Source: Astragalus membranaceus
Taxonomy: Eukaryota > Streptophyta > Magnoliopsida > Fabales > Fabaceae
Length of the DNA stretch: 64,000 nt
Direction: 5' to 3'
NCBI GenBank assembly: GCA_039519185.1
Contig: CM076848.1
Coordinates: 31,911,917-31,975,916 of the forward strand
Below the pieces are notes generated by a model. It was not told where the DNA came from, did not search any database, and saw only the letters and a list, made by a program, of their open reading frames with translations. The stretch's first letter is position 1, and each line of letters opens with the position of its first letter. Made by a program: the position numbers and the translations under genes. Positions 50,943 through 61,670 of this stretch are shown one piece after another.

Positions 50943-50971
50943 CCCGTGCGTAGGCACGGGTATACTGCTAG
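50943..50971 (+). mobile_element. Helitron 3' terminus, plus strand
   Basis: A hairpin (CCCGTGC at 50943-50949 paired with GCACGGG at 50954-50960, 4-nt loop) is followed 7 nt later by CTAG at 50968-50971, then T. It has the same hairpin family as the minus-strand ends at 5912, 30668 and 35543. Confidence 0.7.
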
Positions 50972-51460
50972 TGATCCTTGAAATCCTTCCCATACTTTTT
51001 GCCTACTTAGCCGTTCTCATTCTACATCCAAATCCACCAATGCACTCCTTTTATATACAAGCTAATAGTGAATCATGGATGGTTGATTCTCCCAATTGGC
51101 CTGTTTCCAATCAACTGTCTCAAGCCAATTCCATTTGGTGTATTATTAGGTATATCAAGTACGGCTCGAAGCTCCCATTACTTGGGCCTTGCTGCTTCTA
51201 TGCGAAAGCGTTCAATTCCCCATTTGGGATGATCAGTGGTACATGGTGCCATTCTATTCTATGAATCTTTCTTCTGCCTTCTATCAATGTTGAAATGTGT
51301 CCTGTGCCTTGCCTTTGCAATTTAAAAATTAAGTGACCAAAGAAGTTATAGCCTTCTATCAATCCAAGCTCCGCTTCATCCAAATTTATTTGGTCTCACA
51401 ATCACACACTCACCGTCAAAGCAAAACGTCACAACCTATGAAGCCCGGATACGGGATACG
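50972..51460. other. Spacer between a Helitron end and the palindrome
   Basis: The plus-strand frame at 50971-51264 is open for 97 codons but resembles nothing I know. It could be a fragment of a host gene. Confidence 0.4.
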
Positions 51461-51967
51461 ACACGCGAAGTCAATCCTTATTCTCTAAATGGAAAAATAG
51501 ATTGCAATTTGTGGATATTGAATTCTTTTCATTTCATTTACCTTTTGCTTTAGATTTTGATTCAATTAGGGTTGTTGGTGATCTCTGCATCTCGATCTGT
51601 TTTCATTGGAAAAAAAATAGCCAAACAAGTTATTAGAAAATTCACATCAAGAAAATACTTCTTGAAGTTAAATATAATAATTAATAACTTCTTGCATCAT
51701 AACACATTACATAATAGCTTCAGAGCTAAGTTGACGGAGATAATTGAAAAAATATCGAGTAGAAGACTTTCTTCCCTGCATAATTATGCTACAAGTTTAT
51801 GGTTGCACTCATGGAAACAATTTTCAGGCACAGATGTACAAAGATAGAATAAAAAAAGACATCAGTAAAATATTGATAAACCGATTTACTCTCTTGCTGA
51901 TCTCCAGAACAGCAACCATTAGTTTAAAAAAATTTCATTAAGTTCTTTTTTCAGGAGGAGTTATGAG

Positions 51968-52560
51968 ATTGTTCCTCCTGTGAATTGAGGGGGTCACATT
52001 GTCCCAGAGAGACAAGTGTTCAAATTCCTCAAAATTTTACCCTTTGGAATTCAGTTTTCCATTCTCTTATAGACCGTATTGCCTTCGTCCATTCACTTAA
52101 AGAAAGGACAATTTCCATTCCTCATGAGATCTGTTATCAGTAAGGATAAACACATTCTCATTGACAGTGTGCTTTGTGTTAATGTATATTCATCTAATGT
52201 TTTGTCTCTAGTGTTGTTAATTTTTTATCATGTTTATAGATTTTTTAGCTTATTGTTTTCTATGTAGGTTATTAATCCTAGGTTGGCTTCGTATGAGGTT
52301 AAGAGTCCAACTTACACTACCATTCAACTCGCACAAAAAATAATGCGTACCGAACTTCGCAAGATGACCTTTGTGGAGGCCACTGCGAACAGTGACACCA
52401 TCTGCAAAACTATTGTTGTGAGTTTTTCAACTAACTTATTCTTTGTGGTGTTGACATACATTTCAGTAATATTTAGTGAACTCTTGCAGGAGGAAATTAG
52501 TGTGAGGGCAGAATATTGGGGTGAAAAATGCACACGATATCAAATAAGCTACGGCATTTC
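51968..52560 (+). pseudogene. Stomatin-like (SPFH/band 7) fragment, left arm
   Basis: The exon-1 equivalent (about 51968-52180) is broken. The conserved Trp codon near 51986 is TGA, and an 18-bp in-frame deletion removes V-E-R-F-D-K-type residues. Exon 2 (52268-52417) encodes VINPRLASYEVKSPTYTTIQ and LAQKIMRTELRKMTF. Exon 3 (from 52490) encodes YWGEKCTRYQI. These match the band 7 domain of plant mitochondrial stomatin-like proteins, with introns kept. After KER the match to stomatin is lost and unrelated sequence follows. It is non-functional. Confidence 0.75.
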
Positions 52561-52599
52561 TCCTCAAAAGGAAAGAGCCAAAGCAGGAAAACCAAAGAA

Positions 52600-53330
52600 T
52601 GTGAATAATATGGAAAAGTTTTCACTCTACATGGAAGAGCTTAAGGGCATCATGTTAAGATCAGCCGCCAGAGAAATTCATATAAAAGGCAAACAAAAAA
52701 TTCCTCTTCACATAGAGTTAATATTGTACATGTCAATGTCATTCAACCCCAAGTCCACTGTTGAGCTTATCCTCCACATTGTTTTGTTGTGGGATTATGA
52801 AAACTTATCACTCCATAATGGAGTTAACATCGATGAGTTTCAGAAAATTATAAGAATAGTTGTAGAAACTAATCAAATGATAGAGAGTCAAGAGGACTTG
52901 CCACCAATAATGGTCTATGCACAACTAGAGGCAGTTAAAAAAGTGACTTCAAATCTCATCCTACTGAAAAAGGAGAGAAGAACATTGCAGACTGGGAGAT
53001 TTTAAAAGCAATTGGCTTGACACTACAAAATGAAGTGGCAGGGAAAAATCATGTGTTCTATGGGAAATTATGAAGAAAAGGGTTACGGGGGAATACAAAG
53101 TCAATTTGGGTAAAAAAACACACGTGCTACTCATATCAACGAATTACATCTACAAAAGAGTATTGGCTTATCTGCGAGACCAGGGACACACAGTTGTGAT
53201 AATATGTCCAGCAAAAGCTAAGAAGATCCGCAACATTGCTAATATTATGCATGTAGATTGGATTAAACTCTTTGGTGAAAAAAAGAGTCAAGAAAACTAT
53301 AAGGTAGTAAAAAAAAACTGTTTCTAAGGA
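52600..53330 (+). pseudogene. NYN-domain-like fragment fused downstream of the stomatin piece, left arm
   Basis: The same frame that leaves the stomatin piece continues to 53005. It contains LLWDYENLSLHNGVNIDEFQ, which fits the opening motif of NYN ribonuclease-like domains (W-D-x-E-N). It then reaches LPPIMVYAQLEAVKKV and a stop. A second frame at 53070-53327 contains VLLISTN and LAYLRDQGHTVVIICPAKA, like the last strand block of NYN domains. A frameshift or intron separates the parts. Sequence similarity to the NYN gene at 8.6-10.6 kb is only at motif level. It is probably a captured, decayed gene fragment. Confidence 0.5.
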
Positions 53331-54189
53331 ATGCACAAAATCCTTTAATCCTTTTATGTTATTAATATTTTAAAATTAATATTTCAATAATTTGTTATTG
53401 ACAGGGTAAAAGCTGTTGATGTCACTCACCTTATGTGAGGAAAAAAAGAGGGGCAGAGCAGTCATTTGGCTACTGAGGGACAGAGCAGTCATTAGGATGC
53501 TGCCAACAGGTTTTGCACGTTAGCTGACGTGGCAGAGAGAATAGAGTGTCAGGGGAATAGGTATGGGAGAGAATCACAATGTAGAGTAGGCTGGAAATTA
53601 GTGGGAACACTTGGGAGAGTAATTGGCCTCCCGAAGTGCCAAATATTTTTTTTTCTTTTCTTCAGTTTATCTTTTTCAGCAATACACTGTACTTGAAAGA
53701 ATCACACTGATTCTATACATATTCATATTATAATCAATCAATAGAACAGTGATATTACCATTTATATAAACTACTTTCCCTCTTTTATATCAATTATATC
53801 ACTGTTCTATTGATTCATTATAATATGAATATGTATAGAATCAGTGTGATTTTTTCAAGTACAGTGTATTGCATTAAAAGATAAAGTGCAGGAAAGAAGA
53901 AAAAAAGATATTTGGCACTTCGAGAGGCCAATTACTCTCCCAAGTGCTCCCACGAATTTCCAGCCTACCCCACATTGTGATTCTCTCCCATACTTATTCC
54001 CTGACACTCTATTCTCTCTGCCACGTCAGCTAACATGCAAAACCGTTGGCAGCATCCTAATGACTGCTCTGTCTCTCAGTAGCCAAATGACTGCTCTGCC
54101 CCTCTTCTTTTTTTCTCACATAAGGTGAGTGACATCAACAGCTTTTACCCTGTCAATACCAAATTATTGAAATATTAATTTTAATTTTA

Positions 54190-54700
54190 AAATATTAATA
54201 ACATAAAAGGATTAAAGGATTTTGGGCATACCTTAGAAACAGTTTTTTTTACTGCCTTATAGTTTTCTTGACTCTTTTTTTCACCAAAGAGTTTAATCCA
54301 ATCTACATGCATAATATTAGCAATGTTGCGGATCTTCTTAGCTTTCGCTGGACATATTATCACAACTGTGTGTCCCTGGTCTCGCAGATAAGCCAATACT
54401 CTTTGTAAATGTAATCCGTTGATATGAGTAGCACGTGTGTTTTTTTACCCAAATTGACTTTGTATGCCCCCGTAACCCTTTCCTTCATAATTTCCAATAG
54501 AACACATGTTTTTTCCCTGCCACTTCATTTTGTAGTGCCAAGCCAACATTGCTTTTAAAATCTCCCAGTCTGCAAAGTTCTACTCTCTCCTCTTTCAGTA
54601 AGATGATATTTGAAGTCTCCTACTAATTGATCCATAACTTTTTTAACTGCCTCTGGTTGTGCATAGACCATTATTGGTGGCAAGTCCTCTTGACTCTCTA
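54190..54700 (-). pseudogene. NYN-like fragment, right arm
   Basis: The minus-strand frame 54396-54187 encodes LRDQGHTVVIICPAKAKKIR and continues as in the left arm. The upstream part keeps LPPIMVYAQ but has lost the W-D-Y-E-N segment, which was removed by the 75-bp deletion. It therefore lacks the first acidic residue of the domain. Confidence 0.45.
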
Positions 54701-54856
54701 TCATTCGATAATGTGGAGTATAAGATCAACAGTGGACTTGGGGTTGAATGACATTGCCATGTACAATATTAACTCTATGTGAAGATGAATTTTCTGTAGC
54801 TTATTTGATATCGGGTGCATTTTACACCCCAATATTCTGCCCTCACACTAATTTCC

Positions 54857-55380
54857 TCACGTCAACACCACAAAGAATAAGTTAGTTGAAAAACTCACAA
54901 CAATAGTTTTGCAGATGGTGTCACTGTTCGCAGTGGCCTCCTCAAATGTCATCTTGCGAAGTTCAGTACGCATTATTTTTTGTGCGAGTTGAATGAGTGT
55001 AAGTTGGATTCTTAACCACATACGAAGCCAGCCTAGGATTAATAAACTACATAGAAAACAACAGTTAAAAAATCTATAAACATGATAAAAAATTAACAAA
55101 ACTAGAGACAAAACATTAGATGAATATACCTTAACACAAAACACACTGTCAATGAGAATGTGTTTATCCTTAGTGATAACAGGCTCATGAGGAATGGAAA
55201 TTGTCCTTTCTTTAAGTGGATGGACGAAGGCAATACGGCCTATAAAGGGAATGGAAAACTGAATTCCAAATGGTAAAATTTTGAGGAATTTGTCGAAGCG
55301 TTCGACGACGAACACTTGTCTCTCTGGGACAATGTGAACCCCCCAATTCACCAGAGGAACAATCTCATAACTCCTCCTGA
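54857..55380 (-). pseudogene. Stomatin-like (SPFH/band 7) fragment, right arm
   Basis: The minus-strand frame from 55351 encodes NWGVHIVPERQVFVVERFDK, then GIQFSIPFIGRIAFVHPLKE and ITKDKHILIDSVFCVK before a GTATAT donor. This is the intact opening of the band 7 domain of stomatin-like proteins, including the Trp and the six residues lost in the left arm. Exon 2 follows (TIQLAQKIMRTELRKMTFEE), but most of the next exon is deleted. The two arms have therefore decayed in complementary places. Confidence 0.75.
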
Positions 55381-55876
55381 AAAAGAACTTAATGAAAATG
55401 AAATTTTTTTAAACTAATGGTTGCTGTTCTGGAGATCAGCAAGAAAGTAAATCGGTTTATCAATATTTTACTGATGTCTTTTTTTATTCCATCTTTGTAC
55501 ATCTGTGCCTGAAAATTGTTTCCATGAGTGCAACCATAAACTTGTAGCATAATTATGCAGGGAAGAAAGTCTTCTACTCGATATTTTTTCAATTATCTCC
55601 GTCAACTCAGCTTCTGAAGCTATTATATACTGTGTTCTGATGCAAGAAGTTATTAATTATTATATTTAACAGAAGTTTTTTATTGATGTGAATTTTCTAA
55701 TAATTTGTTGTTTGGCTATTTTTTTTTTCAATGAAAACAGATCCATATGCAGAGATCACCAACAACCCTAATTGAATCAAAATCTAAAGCAAAAGGTAAA
55801 TGAAATGAAAAGAATTCAATATCCACAAATTGCAATCTATTTTTCCATTCAGAGAATAAGGATTGACTTCGCGTGT

Positions 55877-57892
55877 GTAACTAACAAACTTGCATTACAT
55901 CAGAGAAATAAATCACAGAAATAATATTCAATATTCATACTGGGAAAATCTCCGTCAACTTAGCTCTGAAACTATTATGTACTGTGTTCTGATGCAAGAA
56001 GTTATTAATTATTATATTTAACTTCAAGAAGTTTTTTATTGATGTGAATTTTCTAATAATTTGTTGTTTGGCTATTATATATGTATGTATATATAAACAA
56101 GTGATCTTGACGCAACTACGAGTAACACAGCAAAGCAAAAATTTCACTACGAATAACAGCAAAGCAAAAATTTCTTAGAAGAACTTAAGCAACTCCCTGA
56201 AGAAAATGTATAGCATCTCAATATAAAAATATAAAACAAGCTTTAAAGATTGAATTCAGTATACCTTTCGAGAAGCAAGTCTTCCCAACTTTTGGCATCA
56301 AGAGTCAGGATAATCAATGGCACAAGATAAGGTCGGTGACATTCTTCAATCATTTCAGATTCTCTAGATAAACTCCACGTTGTTAGTTCCTTCCTTAAAT
56401 GTTTGGAGCTAAATTCATATGCTCGGTATATGGCAAAAAGTAATCATCTTTCCAAATTGATAGGCAATCCGGAACCCCCAACCGTATTTCAGGATCATCC
56501 TCTTCAATTCAAGCAGCCTGTCATAAGACCCAAAAAAGAACAATGAGCAAAAGGGTGTTTAAAATAAGGACAACTGAGTCTATCTAACTAGCTGGAAAGA
56601 AAATAACTTTGCAGTGATGTACCAGATACATATTAAAATGCTCATCAACCTATTCAGCAGAACCTCCTTAAGAAATTGGCTCCAGTAAAATGATTTGGGA
56701 TTTTTCATCAGTTTCAACAATTTGAGCCATTTTCAAGATGGCCTTCCACTCTTCTCCTTTACTCAAACAATCCCACACTGCAGTTTCATTTTGCAAAGAA
56801 AAACAAATTAAATGGCAATTTAGGTGAAGCTTCAGAAGTTCACAAAAGATCAAAATAACATCAGAAAAGGATTCAGCAAAGTTGAAATTAGTGCAAAATC
56901 ACATAACAACTTAAGCAACTACCTGAAGAAAATGTATAGCATCTTAATATAAAAATATAAAATATATTACATTATACTCAGGAAAAATTTTATTTAGACA
57001 AGAAACTCTTTGACCGAAATGAAAATACAACAAAAATGAAAAAACAACAGATGCAACTTGAACTCAACCCATCACTCGTTCTTTTTTATTGCCAAATTAA
57101 TGAACTCTTAATAAGTAATGAAGGTAATCTAAAAAGTATTAACGTACCCAAACTTTCTTACATACCCAAGTTGTTGGTGCTGCTGCTGCAGCAGAAAATC
57201 AACAATCCTACAAACAGAAAATCAATACAACAACAAAAATCCAATAAGAAATAGAAGGAGAGAATAAAAATTCAAACTTTTAAGTGTGAAAACTGAATCA
57301 GATTGAAAAGAGGAATTTTTATGATATTATTGAAATTCGGGAGAGACCTGGTACAAACAACACGTTTTTCCACCATCCATTCTTCTCTCGAAGAAGAAGA
57401 GCAGCACTTAGACATGGTTACGGTTGGTGTTCTATCACCAAAGCCTCCTGATGCATCGTGTCTCTCGATCCAGATTTTGTGTTCTATCACCAAAGCCTCC
57501 AGATGCATCGTTTCTCTCGATCCAGATCTAGAACTACAAAATTCGGAATAAAAGTTCTAGCTTTTTACAATTAAAAACTGAATCAGATGAAAAAGAGCAG
57601 CTTTTTTTATATTGTTTCATTCATAAATAAAAAAATATTGAAACTTGACAACACCTTTTCCACGGTCCATTCTTCTCTCTTGAAGTAACTTGACAACACC
57701 TTTTCCATGGTTACCAAAGATCTAGAAATCGTGGTGTTCTGAAATTTCCGTTGGATTCGGCAAAATGTAATACAATGAAAAGTGAAGCTCTGAAATTTTT
57801 TAATATATTTAATTAGATAATAATTTACACGTGGTTCTTTTCTATACCACTACTCCCGTTTACGGCCAACGTAATATACTCTAGTTTACTCT
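55877..57892. other. Mixed spacer with coding-like scraps on the minus strand
   Basis: At about 56430-56265 the minus strand reads AIYRAYEFSSKHLRKELTTW, then a stretch ending SWEDLLLE before a GTATAC donor. At about 56520-56410 another frame reads DDPEIRLGVPDCLSIWKDDY. At about 56797-56668 a third reads VWDCLSKGEEWKAILKMAQ, ending in a stop. They look like exons of one or more genes, but I cannot name the family. A 50-bp tandem repeat with TTCTATCACCAAAGCCTCC is at 57430-57529. Confidence 0.4.
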
Positions 57893-58068
57893 GACCGCGT
57901 GGGGTTCACTAGTTAGGACTTATCCTCCCTTAATCAATGATCCATCCTTATCTTGAGTACGGAGTAGCGTTAAAACTCTGGGTCAGTTCTCCTATCCCTC
58001 GAGGCACTTTCAATAAGCGAGAGATTAGTCACTACTATCCGTGCGATTGATACCTGAGTTTACCTAAA
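57893..58068 (+). repeat. SINE-like retroposon, copy 3, with 20-bp TSD
   Basis: The flanks AATATACTCTAGTTTACTCT at 57873-57892 and 58069-58088 are identical. The copy is longer at its 5' end than the others (about 176 bp) and shares the GTTAAAACTCTGG and GAGATTAGTCACT core. The variable 5' ends suggest 5' truncation during retroposition. Confidence 0.75.
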
Positions 58069-58088
58069 AATATACTCTAGTTTACTCT

Positions 58089-58498
58089 ACTACAATATTT
58101 TTTGTGGTTTTTTTATCCCCACTTATACACACTGTACCCTACATATTTTATTATTCCTAGAATGCCCCTAATTAAAATGTGAAAACGGATTTATGTAAGA
58201 TAAAGTTAAATCTGTTTCTGGAAAAATTAAACTAACGGAAGTATGTTTGAATCTGGTAAATCTGTTTTTGGGAAAATTTAACTAACAGAAGTATGTATGA
58301 ATTTGATAAATCAGTTTCAGGGAGAATTAAACAAACGGATTTATGTTTGAATTTGGTAAATCCGTCTTCGTTAAATGTAGCCAACGAAATTACCTGTATG
58401 TTACTTAAATCCGTTTTGTTATTTATCAGAACGGTTTACCTAGTGAATTGATAAATCCGTCTTCATTGTTTGAACTAACGGATTTATCTATTTATTAG
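58089..58498. repeat. Diverged ~57-bp repeats of the CGGATTTA family
   Basis: After an end like those at 10645 and 12795 (TTTTTATCCCCACTTATAC), a unit containing GGAAAAATTAAACTAACGGA and TTTGAATTTGGTAAATC repeats about four times. The solo LTR is inserted at its end within a TTTATCTATTTATTAG phrase. Confidence 0.6.
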
Positions 58499-58861
58499 TG
58501 TTCTGTACCGAGCAGCTTTTTGGTAGACTGCTGTTGGTAGGTCCCTTGTTGTCGTGGCAGTAGGTCAGTGAGCGCCCGGGGGGTACCTGCAAGCCACTCC
58601 GACGCTCAAGTCAATATGAGAGTAAGACAGTGTATATGCAAAGGAAGAGTGTGTACCTCGTGAATGGCTATGCGAGCCGGAATTTATAGGAAATTGTTGT
58701 TCGTTGTGGATCGTCGGATCAATGGAGGCGATCTGGACCCTCCAAGCGTGTTGGGCTTGCATGTTGTGGATATGGGCTGGATCGATTGGGCTGATCCATA
58801 TCTCATCGCTAATCGCACCCCCTGGCATTGCTAATTGGACCTCTTGGTTGACTCCAGAACA
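58499..58861 (-). mobile_element. Solo LTR of the Tat-type gypsy family, TSD ATTAG
   Basis: Read on the minus strand it begins TGTTCTGGAGTCAACC and ends GGTACAGAACA, 363 bp, clearly related to the LTR at 22262-22634. ATTAG flanks both sides (58494-58498 and 58862-58866). There is no internal element sequence next to it. It arose by recombination between the two LTRs of one insertion. The frames read through it are not genes. Confidence 0.9.
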
Positions 58862-58866
58862 ATTAG

Positions 58867-59390
58867 GTATATATGTTTTTGTCAAAATTTAACGAACATG
58901 ATTCCGCTGACAGTTTTGATCCGCGGCGGGTCTTTGGTCAAATTATATTAAATTCAATATTAAATAAATTCAGTGGTCGGATCGGCGGGTCTTTGGTCGG
59001 ACCGCATGACCCGGTCTATATTAAATAAATTCAAAAAATTATAATATATACTAAGAAAGTATTTGTATTTATAATTGTAATTAAGTCAAATAATAAGATA
59101 TTTAAATTTAATAATAAATAAAATATCTACAAAATTATAAATATATTGTCTTGTATACATTTATTAATAAAAATCTATCTATGTAAACGCTAAATATAAA
59201 AATTGTGGAACAAAATTAGCAATGTTATTTTAATGATTGTATATTTAATTTTTATGTGAGACATAAATATACTTTATAATATCAGAAGTTATTATAATAT
59301 ATTGTCAAAAAAAAGTTATTATAATATAGAAGATCAAGACTATATTGCATGAGAAGTTATAAGCGTGAATCTCAAAAAAAAAATAATTAC
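58867..59390. other. AT-rich spacer, no gene seen
   Basis: Only a short duplicated phrase with GGTCGGACCGC or GGCGGGTCTTTGGTC near 58925-59010 stands out. Confidence 0.5.
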
Positions 59391-59476
59391 TGCTGTCCTG
59401 TCCCTCGAGGCACCTACAATGAATGTGGGATTAGTCACTGATGCCCGTACAGTGGATACCCGGGTTTACCCAAAAG
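59391..59476 (+). repeat. SINE-like retroposon, copy 4, 5'-truncated
   Basis: The 3' two thirds of the family unit are present, from TGCTGTCCTGTCCCTCGAGG to GGGTTTACCCAAAA. A flank of about 50 bp containing AGACTATATTGCAT, GTGAATCTC and an A run occurs on both sides (about 59338-59390 and 59475-59530), an unusually long target duplication. Confidence 0.65.
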
Positions 59477-59530
59477 ACTATATTGCATCAAAAGTTATAA
59501 TCGTGAATCTCAAAAAAAAAAATTATAAGC

Positions 59531-61331
59531 GTGCAAGTATATAGATATAACACTACATTATACTCCTATATACTTATATATATTGTTTAAAACAAAACTT
59601 ATGTCAACAATTGTGTCATAGTGTAGGGGTAGCGCAAGTTCATGTTCAGGCAACAGTTTCGTGTTCAACTCTTGGCCCAGGCTTTTTTAAATAATTCAAA
59701 CGTTTTAAAAATAGCAAGACCCGGCCCGGGTCACGTGGCTGCCTGGGTCACCGGATTTTCCATCAACCCCGCTGGGTCATCCGGTTCAACATGCAACTCG
59801 GCTCGGGAAGGGCACCTGGTCACGGCCCGGTCCGGGTTTGATAACTATGCTCTTAGTTACTTATTTCACACCCGCCCCCTCCAAAATGAGCATTTGTCCC
59901 ACTCAGTACTCAAGCAAAAATAGGCTTACCGCTATTCACCATGGCGGCTAAATCACCATGAGAGAATATGGTGTCTTGTTCTCATGTCCAAAGCCTGTTT
60001 TATGCAGGCTCACGAAGACATCATCTTCGACGAAGCCATGATTCTGTGATAGAGGGGGAAACGCACAAATATCTGAATTAAAAATAAATAAATATATTTA
60101 ATAAGACTATATAAATATATATTTACCTATAAGACTATATATTTATACTTAATAAATGTACTTAATAAGACTATATACATATATATAAATATAATAAATT
60201 TACCTAATAAGACTATATAAATAAATATATTAAATTAATTTACCTGGCATGCGAGAATCTTAGATGTTATGTGAGCATCAAATGCAGTCAGCAAAGAACC
60301 ATCCATAGGTCCCATCCGACCATGCTGATGGTGCTTCGGCTCTGGCTCCCCATCCCCGAATCCCATATAGTTCCCCGTTCCCCGTCCCAAACCCAGCGGG
60401 ATGAATTATTGATCCCCATCACCGTACCCAACGGGTTTGGGGATCCCCGACCCCGATCCCCGACCCCCAAACCCATAATTCACCCCAAACCCATTAATCT
60501 GCCCCGGAACCCGCCCCAAACCCATAATTTAACAAAACAACATAAACCCAATGCAAGACAACAACACATAGCCAAAATATCACTGTTCTAAAATATCAAC
60601 ATATAGCCAAAACAACAATGATTTTGCTTAGCAACATAAAGCCAAAATATCAATGTTCTAAATTAACCGGTAATCCAAATTATCAAAACAACAACATAAC
60701 TAAATACAAATCACATCATTGTTCATTGAAAATTTAAAATTTTTAAAACAAGTAGTCATATCAATATTGTCTTCTTTCTTTCTCTAAATGGTATTGACGT
60801 CTTCACTCTTCAAAGTGGGAAGTAACACCACTAGTCAATATTTCACCTATAAAATAAAAAAGACAAGTTAAATTTAAACATTAAAGTTAATAAAATTGGA
60901 AGATAGTGATAAATAAATGGAAGGTAGATCTCACATTCATCCTTGGGGTCTATTTCATTGAGTAAAGTAGCATACTCATTACTTAGTTGAGAATTCATTC
61001 CACCTATAAAAATGAAATGTAATGCAATATAAATAAAAATCAATTAGCATACTCATAAATAGAAATAAAATGAAATGTAATACAATATTTCATTGAGTAA
61101 AGTAGCATACTCATAATTATTTGTATTTCTTAAGAAATAAAATGTAATGCAATATAAATAGAAATAAAATTAATGAACAATTTAAAACCATATCATTGTT
61201 TTCATTGCTCCATAACCAACTTCTAGCACACATCAAGGCCTCTAAGGTTGTCCAATTAAGTCGACTGCGATGTGGGCTTAAGATATTTCCACAATCCACT
61301 AGTGCTAAATGCCAACTTCAGTATCAAACAC
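59531..61331. other. Spacer with low-complexity and AT-rich repeats
   Basis: At about 59618-59680, TAGGGGTAGCGCA and GTTCAACTC could be pol III boxes of another SINE. At 60090-60245 a unit with TAATAAGACTATATAAATA repeats about four times. At 60350-60530 GGGGATCCCCGACCCCG-like phrases give a GC-rich low-complexity block. At 60955-61160 a unit with GAGTAAAGTAGCATACTCAT repeats. No gene is recognised. Confidence 0.45.
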
Positions 61332-61670
61332 TTATCCATCATGAAAATCATTTACAATTTGTCAGCTCCAAGTTCAAAAAAATCAGTAAATTTGTAAGAG
61401 TGCGTGATTAACCTAAAATCGTAAAACATAATCCTGAAAACCCTAACTCATTAACGTCAGTAAAGAAAACTAAAATCTGAAATCCCAAAAATCATTAAAA
61501 TCTCAATCCATAAAATCCCTAAAATTGGTAAAAATCGTAATAGTGGTTATTAACCCAAAATTAGAAATGATTGAACTTATAAAATGAATTAGGATTCAAT
61601 AACAAAACAAATATTGTGTAATAGCAGCAAATTCATCACACATATATCAACATATATGTGTGATATGCTC
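61332..61670 (+). repeat. Upstream part of the hydrolase-region duplication, second copy
   Basis: It matches 41352-41673 and joins at 61670 to hydrolase exon 2 codon 283. The junction contains the two extra bases TC and no clear microhomology. Confidence 0.9.

Larger units (their letters stand above)
51461..53755 (+). repeat. Left arm of a large palindrome
   Basis: The arm begins at ACACGCGAAGTCAATCC and ends at ACAGTGATAT. It reappears in reverse complement at 53796-55876 with long identical runs and scattered substitutions. The 40-bp centre, 53756-53795, is unique. The arms differ by indels: the right arm lacks about 150 bp and 75 bp that are present here near 52555-52700 and 52800-52875. 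Confidence 0.93.
53796..55876 (-). repeat. Right arm of the large palindrome
   Basis: This is the reverse complement of 51461-53755, shorter because of internal deletions. About 130 bp from it (near 55605-55735) is repeated once more in direct orientation at 55948-56085, including TGATGCAAGAAGTTATTAAT. Confidence 0.93.

Noticed and set aside
50971..51264. 97-codon open frame after the Helitron end
   Set aside because: No domain or motif was recognised and no splice structure supports it. It is kept only as a note in the spacer entry.
58565..58885. Minus-strand frame of 106 codons
   Set aside because: It falls almost entirely within the solo LTR.
60288..60591. Gly- or Pro-rich frames on both strands
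   Set aside because: They arise from low-complexity GGGGATCCCCG-type sequence.
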